Notes under the pieces: generated by a model
Seen by the model: the letters and a program-made list of their open reading frames with translations, nothing else
Databases searched by the model: none
Told to the model about the DNA's origin: nothing
Source of the DNA: Leclercia adecarboxylata
GTDB taxonomy: Bacteria; Pseudomonadota; Gammaproteobacteria; Enterobacterales; Enterobacteriaceae
DNA: 64,000 nt
Direction: 5' to 3'
Assembly (NCBI GenBank): GCA_901472455.1
Contig: LR590464.1
Location: 3,472,001-3,536,000 of the forward strand
In this document: piece by piece, positions 46,921 through 55,960 of the stretch
Layout: each line of letters opens with the position of its first letter
How positions within the stretch are numbered: position 1 is the stretch's first letter
Program-made: the position numbers and the translations under genes

Positions 46921-47671
46921 ATTCCGCATCAATCTCGGAGAGTTCGTTCTCGATCGCTTTCGCGTTCGGGTTGTCTTCCGGTTTCAGCTTGCCACCGTTA
47001 GCAATGAAGTCATGGTTCTGGAAGTACGCTTCACGCACCATAAGGTACGGATCGGAGGACTGACGCAGCAGGCCGTCTGAATCCAGCAGCTGTGCACGCG
47101 TTTCTACCCCTTCCAGCGTCCACTTACCCACCGACAGCGGCCAGGTGAGCCACGACAGCACCGGATAGAGGGTATCGACCGCATCACCCCCATCTTCACG
47201 CAGGGTGAAGCTACCGTAGAACGGCAAATGAACATACGGGCCGTAACCCACATTGTAATGACCCAGGGTACTCCCGAAACGGTGGGGTTGCTCACGTTGC
47301 AGCTTCGGATTCGCCATGCCGGCAACGTCAATAAAGCCGCCCATCCCTAACAGGGTGTTCAGGAAGAAGCGCGTGAAGTGAACCATGCCTTGATAGGGAT
47401 TGCCCTGCAGGAAGTAGTTCGCCATCACGGCTGGCTCTTCAAGGTTGCTGGTGAAGTTGCTCAGGCCATTACGGGCAGGTTGCGGAACATAATCACGCCA
47501 CGCCACCGCAACCGGACGTACCACATACGGATCCAGCACGTTATAGTTGAAGTTGTACATGGTGCGGTTAAATCCTTCCAGAGGATCGGAGCGCCCCTGC
47601 TGCTCGCCAGAACTGGCGCAGCCCATCAGCAACGTGGTGCCCAGCGCAACCACCGACAGCCGAAGTTTCAT
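46919..47671 (-). CDS. mlaA: MlaA (VacJ), outer-membrane lipoprotein for phospholipid transport
   Basis: MlaA sits in the inner leaflet of the outer membrane with OmpC/F and removes mislocalised phospholipids, passing them to MlaC. I start at MKLRLSVVALGTTLLMGCAS; the lipobox is LMGC with lipidated Cys18. The family block DPLEGFNRTMYNFNYNVLDP follows, and VHFTRFFLNTLLGMGGFIDV is central. Length is 250 residues (E. coli 251). Intact. Confidence 0.96.
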   Translation of the reverse strand: MKLRLSVVALGTTLLMGCASSGEQQGRSDPLEGFNRTMYNFNYNVLDPYVVRPVAVAWRDYVPQPARNGLSNFTSNLEEPAVMANYFLQGNPYQGMVHFTRFFLNTLLGMGGFIDVAGMANPKLQREQPHRFGSTLGHYNVGYGPYVHLPFYGSFTLREDGGDAVDTLYPVLSWLTWPLSVGKWTLEGVETRAQLLDSDGLLRQSSDPYLMVREAYFQNHDFIANGGKLKPEDNPNAKAIENELSEIDAE

Positions 47672-47986
47672 ATCTTTCTCCCTGTTAAGTATGGCTATCA
47701 CCAAAAGCCATCCGTACTGGCGCTTTCGCGCTCCGTCTGTAAATGTGCAAGTGATTGTATCAGCACGCTTACTGTTGTCTACGACCACAAATCGGGGCGA
47801 CAAAAAACCCTTTTTATGATCTCAGAATAGCCTGGCTTTACGTTTTCGTTAGGCTGGCAATTTTATACGGCCTTTGCCGGGGATGTATCGCGTTTATTGC
47901 CATAACAGGAATTTAAGAGCTTACCCACAGGCGTTGAGACAAAAACCGCTACGCTTAAAGGTATCAGCCACATCAGGAGCACCATA
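47672..47986. other. mlaA-yfdC intergenic region
   Basis: A 315-bp non-coding region between divergent mlaA and yfdC. It should hold both promoters. I see no additional gene or obvious regulatory palindrome. Confidence 0.5.
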
Positions 47987-48928
47987 ATGGACGAACTCAA
48001 AGAAGAGAAAATAGATCAGCATACCGAAGAACTGGAAGTTGAAAGTGAGGAAAAGCGCCGGGGAAAGGAGATTGAGGTCGATGAAGACCAACTCCCCTCC
48101 CGCGCCATGGCCATCCACGAGCATATTCGCCAGGATGGTGAAAAAGAGCTGGAACGTGATGCCATGGCCCTGCTGTGGTCGGCCATCGCCGCCGGGTTAT
48201 CAATGAGCGCCTCTTTTCTGGCAAAGGGTATTTTTCACGTACAGTTTGAAGGCATCCCCGGCGGGATGGTGCTGGAGAATCTGGGCTATACCTTTGGCTT
48301 TATTATCGTGATCATGGCGCGTCAGCAGCTGTTTACCGAGAATACCGTCACCGCGGTGCTGCCGATCATGCAAAGCCCGACATGGGGTAATTTCGGTCTG
48401 CTGATGCGCCTGTGGAGCGTGGTGTTGCTCGGTAATATTATCGGCACCGGTGTCGCGGCCTGGGCGTTTGAATATATGCCGATATTTGACGAGGCCACCC
48501 GCGACGCGTTTGTGAAAATCGGAACCGGGGTGATGGAAAACAGCCCGGTCGAAATGTTCTCTAATGCCATTATCTCCGGCTGGATCGTTGCCACCATGGT
48601 GTGGATGTTCCCGGCTGCCGGTTCGGCCAAAATCGTGGTTATCATACTGATGACCTGGCTGATCGCCTTGGCCGATACCACCCATATCGTGGTGGGTACG
48701 GTGGAAATTTTATATCTGGTCTTTAACGGCACCATCCACTGGAGCGAGTTTTTCTGGCCCTTCGCCATCCCTACCCTGGCAGGCAATATCTGCGGCGGCA
48801 CCTTTATTTTTGCCCTGCTGAGCCATGCGCAAATCCGTAACGATATGTCGAACAAACGCAAAGCCGAAATCAAAGCCAGGGAGCAGGCCCGGCAGGAAGA
48901 GGCGGAAGAAGATAAAAAATCGGCGTGA
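47987..48928 (+). CDS. yfdC: YfdC, formate/nitrite transporter (FNT) family protein
   Basis: Intact 313-residue inner-membrane protein of the FNT family; substrate unknown. It has a long charged cytosolic N-terminus (about 60 residues of Glu/Lys-rich sequence) before the first membrane segment (LLWSAIAAGLSMSASFLAKG). Further family motifs are FIIVIMARQQLFTENTVTAV and PTLAGNICGGTFIFALLSHA. E. coli YfdC is 310 residues. Confidence 0.95.
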   Translation: MDELKEEKIDQHTEELEVESEEKRRGKEIEVDEDQLPSRAMAIHEHIRQDGEKELERDAMALLWSAIAAGLSMSASFLAKGIFHVQFEGIPGGMVLENLGYTFGFIIVIMARQQLFTENTVTAVLPIMQSPTWGNFGLLMRLWSVVLLGNIIGTGVAAWAFEYMPIFDEATRDAFVKIGTGVMENSPVEMFSNAIISGWIVATMVWMFPAAGSAKIVVIILMTWLIALADTTHIVVGTVEILYLVFNGTIHWSEFFWPFAIPTLAGNICGGTFIFALLSHAQIRNDMSNKRKAEIKAREQARQEEAEEDKKSA

Positions 48929-49003
48929 ATGGCGACACTTTAAGCAGTCAGGCGGTGGCGAGCTTAACGCCCTGGATAAATGGCGTTATAATCGTGCCGC
49001 TTC

Positions 49004-49075
49004 GTCCCCTTAGTTAAATGGATATAACGAGCCCCTCCTAAGGGCTAGTTGCAGGTTCGATTCCTGCAGGGGACA
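49004..49075 (+). tRNA. argW: tRNA-Arg (anticodon CCU)
   Basis: The cloverleaf folds completely. The 7-bp acceptor stem GTCCCCT/AGGGGAC and the anticodon stem AGCCC-CTCCTAA-GGGCT with CCU are present. The T arm is GCAGG-TTCGATT-CCTGC, with discriminator A at 49075. It is nearly identical to E. coli argW and at the same place after yfdC. The next bases are TTTGCCC, so the 3' CCA is not encoded, which is unusual for an enterobacterial tRNA gene. This tRNA is a common integration site, and accessory DNA follows. Confidence 0.95.
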
Positions 49076-49206
49076 TTTGCCCACCTGCCACGCCCTCTAC
49101 CACTTCCCTGCCAATAGCACCCATACACACAACATCCCGTATCGCTGTACTGTACTCTGCCGCCGTTAGCACGAATTCACTTCTTAAAAAATAACGGAGA
49201 TATGGA

Positions 49207-49428
49207 ATGAAACGAATCCTCATTGTGATGGCATTACTCGCCCCTTGCTCTGCGTTTGCTGGCGTTATTTTTCACCCGGTCGAGCGCGCTGCGGTAGTGG
49301 CAAACTCCGCACATCCGGTGGCAGCAGCGACGGTTACCGCTCAGGCCAGAAATCACCGTGCCGCCAGAGTGGATGCCGTTAACTGCAACGATGGTCGCTG
49401 CGTACAGCATGGTAATGTGATTCGGTAA
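49207..49428 (+). CDS. Small exported protein, unknown function
   Basis: A 73-residue protein with a convincing Sec signal peptide (MKRILIVMALLAPCSAFAGV, cleavage after AFA). The mature part is Ala/His-rich, ends CNDGRCVQHGNVIR and has two cysteines that could pair. A GGAG ribosome binding site is about 8 bases upstream of the ATG. I do not recognise the family. It is the first gene after the tRNA. Confidence 0.6.
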   Translation: MKRILIVMALLAPCSAFAGVIFHPVERAAVVANSAHPVAAATVTAQARNHRAARVDAVNCNDGRCVQHGNVIR

Positions 49429-49578
49429 GATGCAGGAGACGCCAAAACCCACCAAACCCGGTCGCTGACACCCCTGAACAAAACGGATACGCTTTTGGGG
49501 TCTCGTTCATATGACGGGCAATTCATTTGCCCGTGAAGGCAGATAACCCTGCCACCCATCCGGTCTACAGAGGATACT

Positions 49579-50118
49579 ATGTCAAAAGCGCTCCTTATCA
49601 TCGACATGCAGAATTTCGTAGCAGAAAGAATCCAACAAGGCGTTGAATACTTCCCTCAGGCGAGCATTGAAAATATGACCGCCGTAATTGAGAAATTCAG
49701 AGCAGCAGGTAACCCGGTCATCCATGTTCGCCATCAGACGCCTGCTCAGGGTTCCCCTCTCCATCACAGCTCGCCGTCAAGCCAGCCCCTTGAATCCTTT
49801 AATGAACGCGCTGACGAACCGGTATTTATCAAACACACCTCCTCGGCATTCAGCTCAACGGGATTACTGGCTTATCTTCAGGAGGCAGGTATTTCAGAGG
49901 TGGTCGTTATCGGTGCCGTGGCGGGATTCTGTGTCAACTCAACCGTCAGAATGGGTGCCGATCTGGGGTTAAAGATGACGGTGCTAAAAGATTCGGTGAT
50001 AAGTTTTGCCCTGGAAGACCATCAACTCAGCGCAAAGGCCATTCATGATGTCACCCTGGGGCTGCTTGCTGCCGGTTTCGCGCAGGTGAAAGACGCCACG
50101 GATTTACCGCTTTCCTGA
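49579..50118 (+). CDS. Isochorismatase-family cysteine hydrolase
   Basis: A 179-residue, intact hydrolase of the isochorismatase/nicotinamidase fold. The catalytic triad is visible: Asp9 (LLIIDMQNF), Lys85 (VFIKHTSSAF) and Cys118 (GAVAGFCVNSTVRM). This subgroup includes amidases such as nicotinamidase-like and N-carbamoyl hydrolases; the substrate cannot be told. AGAGGATACT precedes the ATG as ribosome binding site. It lies in the accessory region after tRNA-Arg. Confidence 0.87.
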   Translation: MSKALLIIDMQNFVAERIQQGVEYFPQASIENMTAVIEKFRAAGNPVIHVRHQTPAQGSPLHHSSPSSQPLESFNERADEPVFIKHTSSAFSSTGLLAYLQEAGISEVVVIGAVAGFCVNSTVRMGADLGLKMTVLKDSVISFALEDHQLSAKAIHDVTLGLLAAGFAQVKDATDLPLS

Positions 50119-50207
50119 GTACTGTGCCCTGGGCGTCCATCACCTGGCACGTCGCCAACGCTTCAGGGTATAATCTGTAAATCTTATGACAGACTTCAGA
50201 AACGACC

Positions 50208-50747
50208 ATGACCAAACTCACACTACAAGAGCAGATGCTTAAAGCTGGCTTAGTCAGCAGCAAAAAAATGGCGAAAGTGCAGCGCACCGCCAAAAAATCC
50301 CGCGTACAGGCGCGTGAAGCACGCGAAGCCGTTGAAGTAAACAAACAGGCGCAAATTGAACGCGATAAAGAGTTAAGCGAGCAACAGAAGCAAGCGACTC
50401 TGGCGAAAGAGTACAAGGCACAGATCAAGCAGTTAATTGAGATGAACCGGGTCGTGGTGACAAGAGGCGATATCGGTTTTAACTTCACCGACAATAACCT
50501 CATCAAAAAAATCTATGTCGATAAAACCACGCAAGCGCAGCTGATCAATGGCCGTCTCGCCATTGCGCGTCTGGTTGCCGAAGCGGGCCGCGAAAGCGAA
50601 TACGCCATTATCCCGGCGGTAGTGGCAAATAAAATTATGCAGCGTGATGCAAGCTATATCGTGTTAAGTAGCGAGCTGACTCAGGAAGCGAAGGACGAAG
50701 ACGATCCTTATGCCGATTTTGTCGTGCCTGACGATCTGATGTGGTAA
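50208..50747 (+). CDS. DUF2058 (YaiL-like) protein
   Basis: A 179-residue protein clearly homologous to E. coli YaiL (DUF2058): MTKLTLQEQMLKAGLVSSKK at the start, a highly charged coiled-coil-like region (about residues 20-70), then LIEMNRVVVTRGDIGFNFTD and the family ending DPYADFVVPDDLMW. In E. coli yaiL lies elsewhere on the chromosome, so this may be the moved orthologue or a second copy. Function unknown. Confidence 0.88.
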   Translation: MTKLTLQEQMLKAGLVSSKKMAKVQRTAKKSRVQAREAREAVEVNKQAQIERDKELSEQQKQATLAKEYKAQIKQLIEMNRVVVTRGDIGFNFTDNNLIKKIYVDKTTQAQLINGRLAIARLVAEAGRESEYAIIPAVVANKIMQRDASYIVLSSELTQEAKDEDDPYADFVVPDDLMW

Positions 50748-50753
50748 TGCTTA

Positions 50754-50780
50754 CAGACCACCTCCCCGGGAGGTGGTCTG
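50754..50780. terminator. Hairpin between convergent DUF2058 gene and lapC
   Basis: Perfect inverted repeat CAGACCACCTCC-CCG-GGAGGTGGTCTG. It probably stops transcription from both sides, although the T tract is poor. Confidence 0.65.
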
Positions 50781-50789
50781 TATCCCCGC

Positions 50790-52155
50790 TTAACGCTCGC
50801 GGAACGCCTCCGCTTTCGCGCGCAGGATCGGTTTCAGCAGATAGGCCATCACCGTTTTCTTGCCGGTAATGATATCCACCGAAGCCACCATCCCCGGAAT
50901 AATCAACAGCGGCTTCTCATCCGTACCAAGGTGATTTTTGTCGGTACGCAGACGAATAATATAAAAACTCTTCCCGTCTTTATCGGTCACCGTATCGGGG
51001 CTGATCTGCTCCAGCGTGCCCTTCAGCCCGCCATAAATGGTGTAGTCATAGGCAGTAAATTTCACCGTCGCTTCCTGGCCCGGACGCAAAAATGCGATGT
51101 CCTGCGGCCGAATTTTGGCCTCCACCAGCAGTTTGTCGTCCAGCGGAACAATCTCCACCAGGTCATTACCCGGTTGGATCACGCCGCCGATGGTGTTGAC
51201 CAGCAGCTGCTGCACGACGCCGCGAACCGGCGAGGTGACCAGCGTGCGGTTCACCCGGTCGGTGATCGCTTTGCCTGAGGCCTCTATTTTACTGAGATCG
51301 GTTCGCGCCTCGTTAAGCTGCCCCAGCGCCTCGCTGCGGTAACGCCCCCGCGTTTCACTGACCTTGCTCTCAATCTCCTTGATGGCCGCTTCCGCCCGGG
51401 GAATGGCAAGGGTCACAGAGTCCAGTTGCCCCTGAGTTTCCACCACACCCCGACGCAGACGGAGCACTTCTACTTTTGAGATGGCCCCTTTTGCCACCAG
51501 AGGTTCAGACATGCTGACCTCCTGCTGCTGCAGCCCCAGGCTACGCCGGTACTGGCTGGCCTTGCCCTGGAAGTCGAGCAACTCCTGCTTTCTTCTGCAC
51601 CAGCTGTTCGTTAAGCCCGGCCAGCTCGCTCTGGATACGCTTGTTCACGCTGGCAAATAGCTCCATCTCGCCATTGGCGATATCGGGTGCCTGCTGAACA
51701 ATCTCCGGGGCCAGGGTCAGGGTTGAGGCATCGTTGAGTTGAGCGGTCAGCCGCTGGATGCGCGCCTGCAATGCCAGCCTGTCAGCTTGTGTCTCACCGG
51801 CGTTAGAACGAAACTGGGTATCATCAAGACGCAAAAGCGGCGCCCCGGCTTTCACCACCTCGCCTTCGTGCACAAAGACCTCAGCCACGATCCCGCCTTC
51901 GAGGTTCTGCACCTTCTGCAGGCGGGACGAAGGAATGGCCCGCCCTTCCCCGCGCGTCACCTCATCAATGCTGGCCAGCGAGGCCCAGAGGATCATGGCG
52001 ATAAAGAAGGCAAAAATCGCCCACAGAGTGACGCGCACCACGCGCGGGGCATCATCCAGCAAGGCTTTGTTGACTTCATTGGTGGTGAACGGCGCGGGCT
52101 GTTTATCGCCCGACAGCCAGCTCATCAGGCGGCTAAGCGTATCAACGATTCGCAT
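50790..52155 (-). CDS. lapC: LapC-like membrane fusion protein of a type I secretion system
   Basis: An HlyD/LapC-family adaptor joining the inner-membrane ABC exporter to the outer-membrane channel. A short cytosolic N-terminus and one membrane segment (VTLWAIFAFFIAMILWASLA, about residues 41-60) come first. A lipoyl/barrel-sandwich half (VQNLEGGIVAEVFVHEGEVV) and a long coiled-coil follow, then a C-terminal barrel (LVEIVPLDDKLLVEAKIRPQ). One extra G near 51590 breaks the frame at EQLVQKKQELLDFQ. Corrected length is 454 residues. It overlaps the lapB 3' end by 14 bp. Confidence 0.9.
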
Positions 52156-54332
52156 GAATTTGTCCCTTCTTCAGCGCACTCATCACGCTCTCTTTCGGGC
52201 CGTCGGCAATGATTTTGCCGTTATCGACAATGATCAGACGGTCTACCAGCGTCAGCAGCGACGCACGATGCGTGACCATCAGCAGCGTTTTGTTGCTGAT
52301 GACCGGTATTAGCGCCTTTTTAATCAGATCTTCGCTGGTGTTATCCATCGAGCTGGTGGGTTCATCCATCAGCAGCACCGGGGGATCGAGCAGCAACGCG
52401 CGCGCCAGTGCCACCGCCTGCCGCTGGCCGCCCGAGAGACTCATTCCCCGCTCGCCCACCTGCATGTTGTACCCGGACGGATGGCGGCGGGCGAATTCGT
52501 GGACCCCGGTCAGGGTGGCGACCCGCAGCATGGTCTCATCGTCAACATAGCTGGCACCGTAGACCAGATTCTCGCGCAGGGTGCCGCTGAACAGGTGGAT
52601 ATCCTGCGGGGCATAGCCGATGTTATGGCGCAGATCGTGCACATCGATCTGGCGGGCATCGATGCCGTCTATCAGCACATTGCCGCTGTCAGGCTGGTAA
52701 AACCCCACCAGCAGTTTCGCCAGTGAGCTTTTACCCGACCCGCTGCGGCCGATGATCCCCACCTTCTCGCCGGGCTGGATCGTCAGCGAGACATTGCTGA
52801 GGGAGGCGTACTGGTTGCCCGGGTAGACAAAGGTAACGTCGCGCAGCTCAATGGCCCCGGAGAGCGTCTCCCGCTTCAGCGGCACCTCGTTGTCCTGCAC
52901 CTCCTGCTCCAGCCCCATCATTCGGTCGATGGTGCCTTTGGTCATCCGCGCGCGCTGATAGCGGGTGATCAGGCTGCACAGCTGGCCAATGGGCATCATG
53001 GCGCGGCGGTGCAGCAGGTAGCAGGCAATCAACCCGCCCATGCTCAGGTTGCCGCCAATAATGATGTAGACCCCGGCCACGATAATGGCCACGCCGCTGA
53101 ACTGCTGCAGCCAGGCGGTAAAGTTCACCGCTACATAGGAAAGCGACTTGACTCTCAGCTCCAGCTTGCTGAGTTGCCCGGTCAGGTGTTCCCACTGATA
53201 CTGGCGCTCGCTCTGGGCGTTATTAATCTTGATGGCATCGAGGCCGGTCAGCGTCTCCACCAGCATCGCCTGACGTTCATTGGAGAGCTGGTAGGTTTTC
53301 TTAACCCGCGACATCAGCGGGCGCTGGATCAGCCAGTTCACCAGCAGCGCCAGGGGATAGGAGAGCAGCGGGATAAACACCAGCGGGCCACCGATGATGC
53401 CAATCACCAGCAGGATCAGCAGCGTAAATGGCAGGTCGATAAAGGCGGTCAGGGTCAGCGACGAAAGAAAGTCGCGGATCGACTGGAACTCCTGGAAGTT
53501 CTGCGCGAAGCTCCCCACCCGCTGCGGGCGTAGCTTCATCTTCATCCCCAGCAGCCGCTCGAACAGCGCCGAGGAGACTACCAGGTCGGTCTTTTTACCC
53601 GCCAGGTCAAGGCAAATGCCACGCAGGATCTTCAGCACAAAGTCGAACACATACGCAATGCTAATGCCGATCGCCAGTACCCACAGGGTGGCAGTCGGCC
53701 TGGTTGGGCACAACCCGGTCATAGACGTTCATCACAAACAGCGGGGCGGCGAGCGCCACCAGATTAACGAGGAAGCTGGCGACAACCGCATCCACGTAGA
53801 GGAATTTCGACAGTTTGAGCGTGTCCTGGAACCAGGCCGTGGTGCGGGGCAGCGTGGCCGTCGGCTGGGCATCAAACTCATGTTCCGGGGGAGGATGAAA
53901 ATCACCCGGCCGCTGTAGTTTTCCGCCAGCGTCTCGGGTGAGACGGTAATCTCACCGCCTTCCGTTTCACTGGGCAGCAGACGTGCGCGCTGCTGGTGAT
54001 CCCAGCCAATCAGCACCGCGGTCTGGTTGTTTTTCAGCAGCAGAACGGCGGGCAGAGACATCGCGGTAATGTTTTCCAGCGGACGTTGCACGACCCGCGC
54101 CTTTAGCCTGCCCGTCCGGCGGCTCGCGGAAAGGTCTCAATCGTCAGCGTATGGGGCCTCCAGCGGCAGGCCGGTGGTCAGGACGTTGCGGCTGGTGGCA
54201 ATGTTATGCAATTTACAGACGATCATCAGCGCATCCAGCAGCGGATCGTCATGGCTTTGCCGCGGATCCTGTCTGCCCTGCGTCTGCGACGTGCTCTCGA
54301 TGCGATCGGGGGGAATCAATGTCAGGCGTCAT
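52142..54332 (-). CDS. lapB: LapB-like type I secretion ABC transporter
   Basis: An HlyB/LapB-type exporter with an N-terminal C39-peptidase-like domain, a six-helix membrane domain and a C-terminal ATPase. Walker A is GIIGRSGSGKSSLAKLLVGF, the signature is MSLSGGQRQAVALARALLL, and Walker B is VLLMDEPTSSMD. The N-terminal domain lacks an evident catalytic Cys, as in other exporters of RTX/LapA substrates. Indels near 54312 (run of six C), 54115, 53890 and 53715 break the frame. If the poly-C run has one extra base, translation starts at ATG 54332 (MTPDIDSPDRIESTSQ); otherwise TTG 54319 would be the start. Confidence 0.9.
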
Positions 54333-54428
54333 TCTCTGCCTCAGTGTTCTGCAGACCGATGCCGCAGATAAAAAAAGAGAGGGTTGTCCGGTGTCAGCCG
54401 GAATAACCCCCGTCAGCCTTCAAAGGCC

Positions 54429-55781
54429 CTATTTTAACTCAGGCAGCTCTGCCTGGGTACGTTGCGCTTGATCGAGCGGCTGCGCTGGCCGGACGGTGCC
54501 TGAATGTTCAGGTTTTTGAGCAGCTCACCGGTACGGGCGCTGATGCGGGTAGGTGGTAAACATATCGACAAACTGCAGTTCAACGTAGCGGCGCTGAGCG
54601 CTGAACACTTCGTTTTCGCTGTCCAGCATATCGAGCAGGGTACGGTCGCCCAGGCTGAACTGCTCCTGATAGGCGCTACGCACCTGCACGCTGCGATCGG
54701 CATACTCCTTCGCGATAGGCACCTGCTGCCCGGCATTTCTCAGGGCGTTCCAGGCCAGACGCAGGTCTTCGTTCAGCTGGCGCTGGGCATTATTTTTCAC
54801 ATCCTGCGCCTCTTTCATTTTGTAGGCGTAAGAGGTGAGCGTTGCCTGGTCGCTGCCGCCGTTATAAAGGTTGTAGCGCATACGCAGCATCGCCTGCCAC
54901 TCCTGGCTGTGCCCGCGGGTGCCATCAATGTTGTTATCCATGGTACGACCGACTTCAACATTCACATCCGGGTAAAAGCGCGATTTTGCCGCCTCGTACT
55001 GCTGACGGGTCGCTTCCACATCGGCATCGGCCTGTTTCAGTAGCGGGTTGTTTTCCAGCATCACAGCACGCGCGGCGTCCAGCGAGGCGGGAACGGCGAT
55101 TTTAGTGGGCATCACCAGGGTATCAGGTTCTTTGCCGGTGATGCTCTGGTAGTTGGCGCGGGAGTCTTCGAGGTTTGGTTTGCTCGGTCAGCAGGTTGTT
55201 GCGCGCCTGTGCCAGACGGGCTTGTGCCTGCTCAAAGTCTGCCTGACGGCCACGCCTTGCTCGGTACGCAGGCGGATCTGGTCGAACACCCGTTCGTGAT
55301 TCTTCAGGTTATCTTCTGCCAGTGCCACCATCTTCTGGCGCATCAGCACGTCGAGATAGCTCTGGATCGCCTGCAGCGCGGTAGATTCGCTGGTATTCAG
55401 CACTGTCCAGGCACGTGAGTTGACCGTCGCTTTCTGGCGGCCCACTTCGCTGGTCGTGGCAAAACCGTTGAAGACGTTCTGGCGCAGGTTGATGGCAGAT
55501 TCGCTGCGGTGCAAATCACGCAGATGATCGCCTGCCGCGCGGGTGCTGGCGTTATCGGTTTGCTCCCAACCGGTACCGGCGGTGAGATCCAGCGTTGGCA
55601 GATAGCCACCTTTGGCAGCGCGAAGATCCTGATCTGCAGAATAGCGGCTGTTCACCGACGCGTTAACTTCCGGGTGCCAGAGCAGGCTGTCTTTTACGGC
55701 CTGCTCAAGCGTAGTGGCCTGGCCCTGCGTTGCGCTCAACACCAGCGCCGCACCCATCACAATCTGACTGTACTTTTTCAT
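54429..55781 (-). CDS. lapE: LapE-like TolC-family outer-membrane channel
   Basis: The outer-membrane component of the type I system. A signal peptide (MKKYSQIVMGAALVLSATQG, then QATTLEQAVKDSLLWHPEV) leads into the two outer-membrane-efflux-protein repeats, rich in coiled-coil (SYLDVLMRQKMVALAEDNLK; NPLLKQADADVEATRQQYEA). Indels near 55245, 55180, 54540 and 54495 break the frame. The C-terminal frame that looks natural ends PLDQAQRTQAELPELK at 54429. Corrected length is about 450 residues. The preceding gene on this strand is the adhesin. Confidence 0.88.
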
Positions 55782-55923
55782 TTTGTTGCTTTTCCTTCAC
55801 ATCCCTTGATTATTGGTCAATACCCACCAGAGAAAATCCCATTAGACCGAGGGAAAATGCATCCTGCCGCGTTAATGTTCGGACGGAATCCTTCGTCTGA
55901 GGTCAATTCAAATCATCTTTGTT

Positions 55924-55954
55924 GCCGCGCAGAGTCAACTGCACTCTGCGCGGC
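55924..55954 (-). terminator. Strong stem-loop just after the adhesin stop codon
   Basis: GCCGCGCAGAGT-GCAGTTG-ACTCTGCGCGGC is a perfect 12-bp stem, 6 bp past the adhesin stop, followed by AACAAAGA without a T tract. It could lower read-through into lapE-lapB-lapC or protect the adhesin mRNA end. Confidence 0.6.
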
Positions 55955-55960
55955 GGCCGA

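Noticed and set aside
49038-49223. A 61-codon minus-strand frame over the tRNA containing MSPAGIEPATSP
   Set aside because: This is the familiar spurious translation of the tRNA T arm and 3' end, not a gene.
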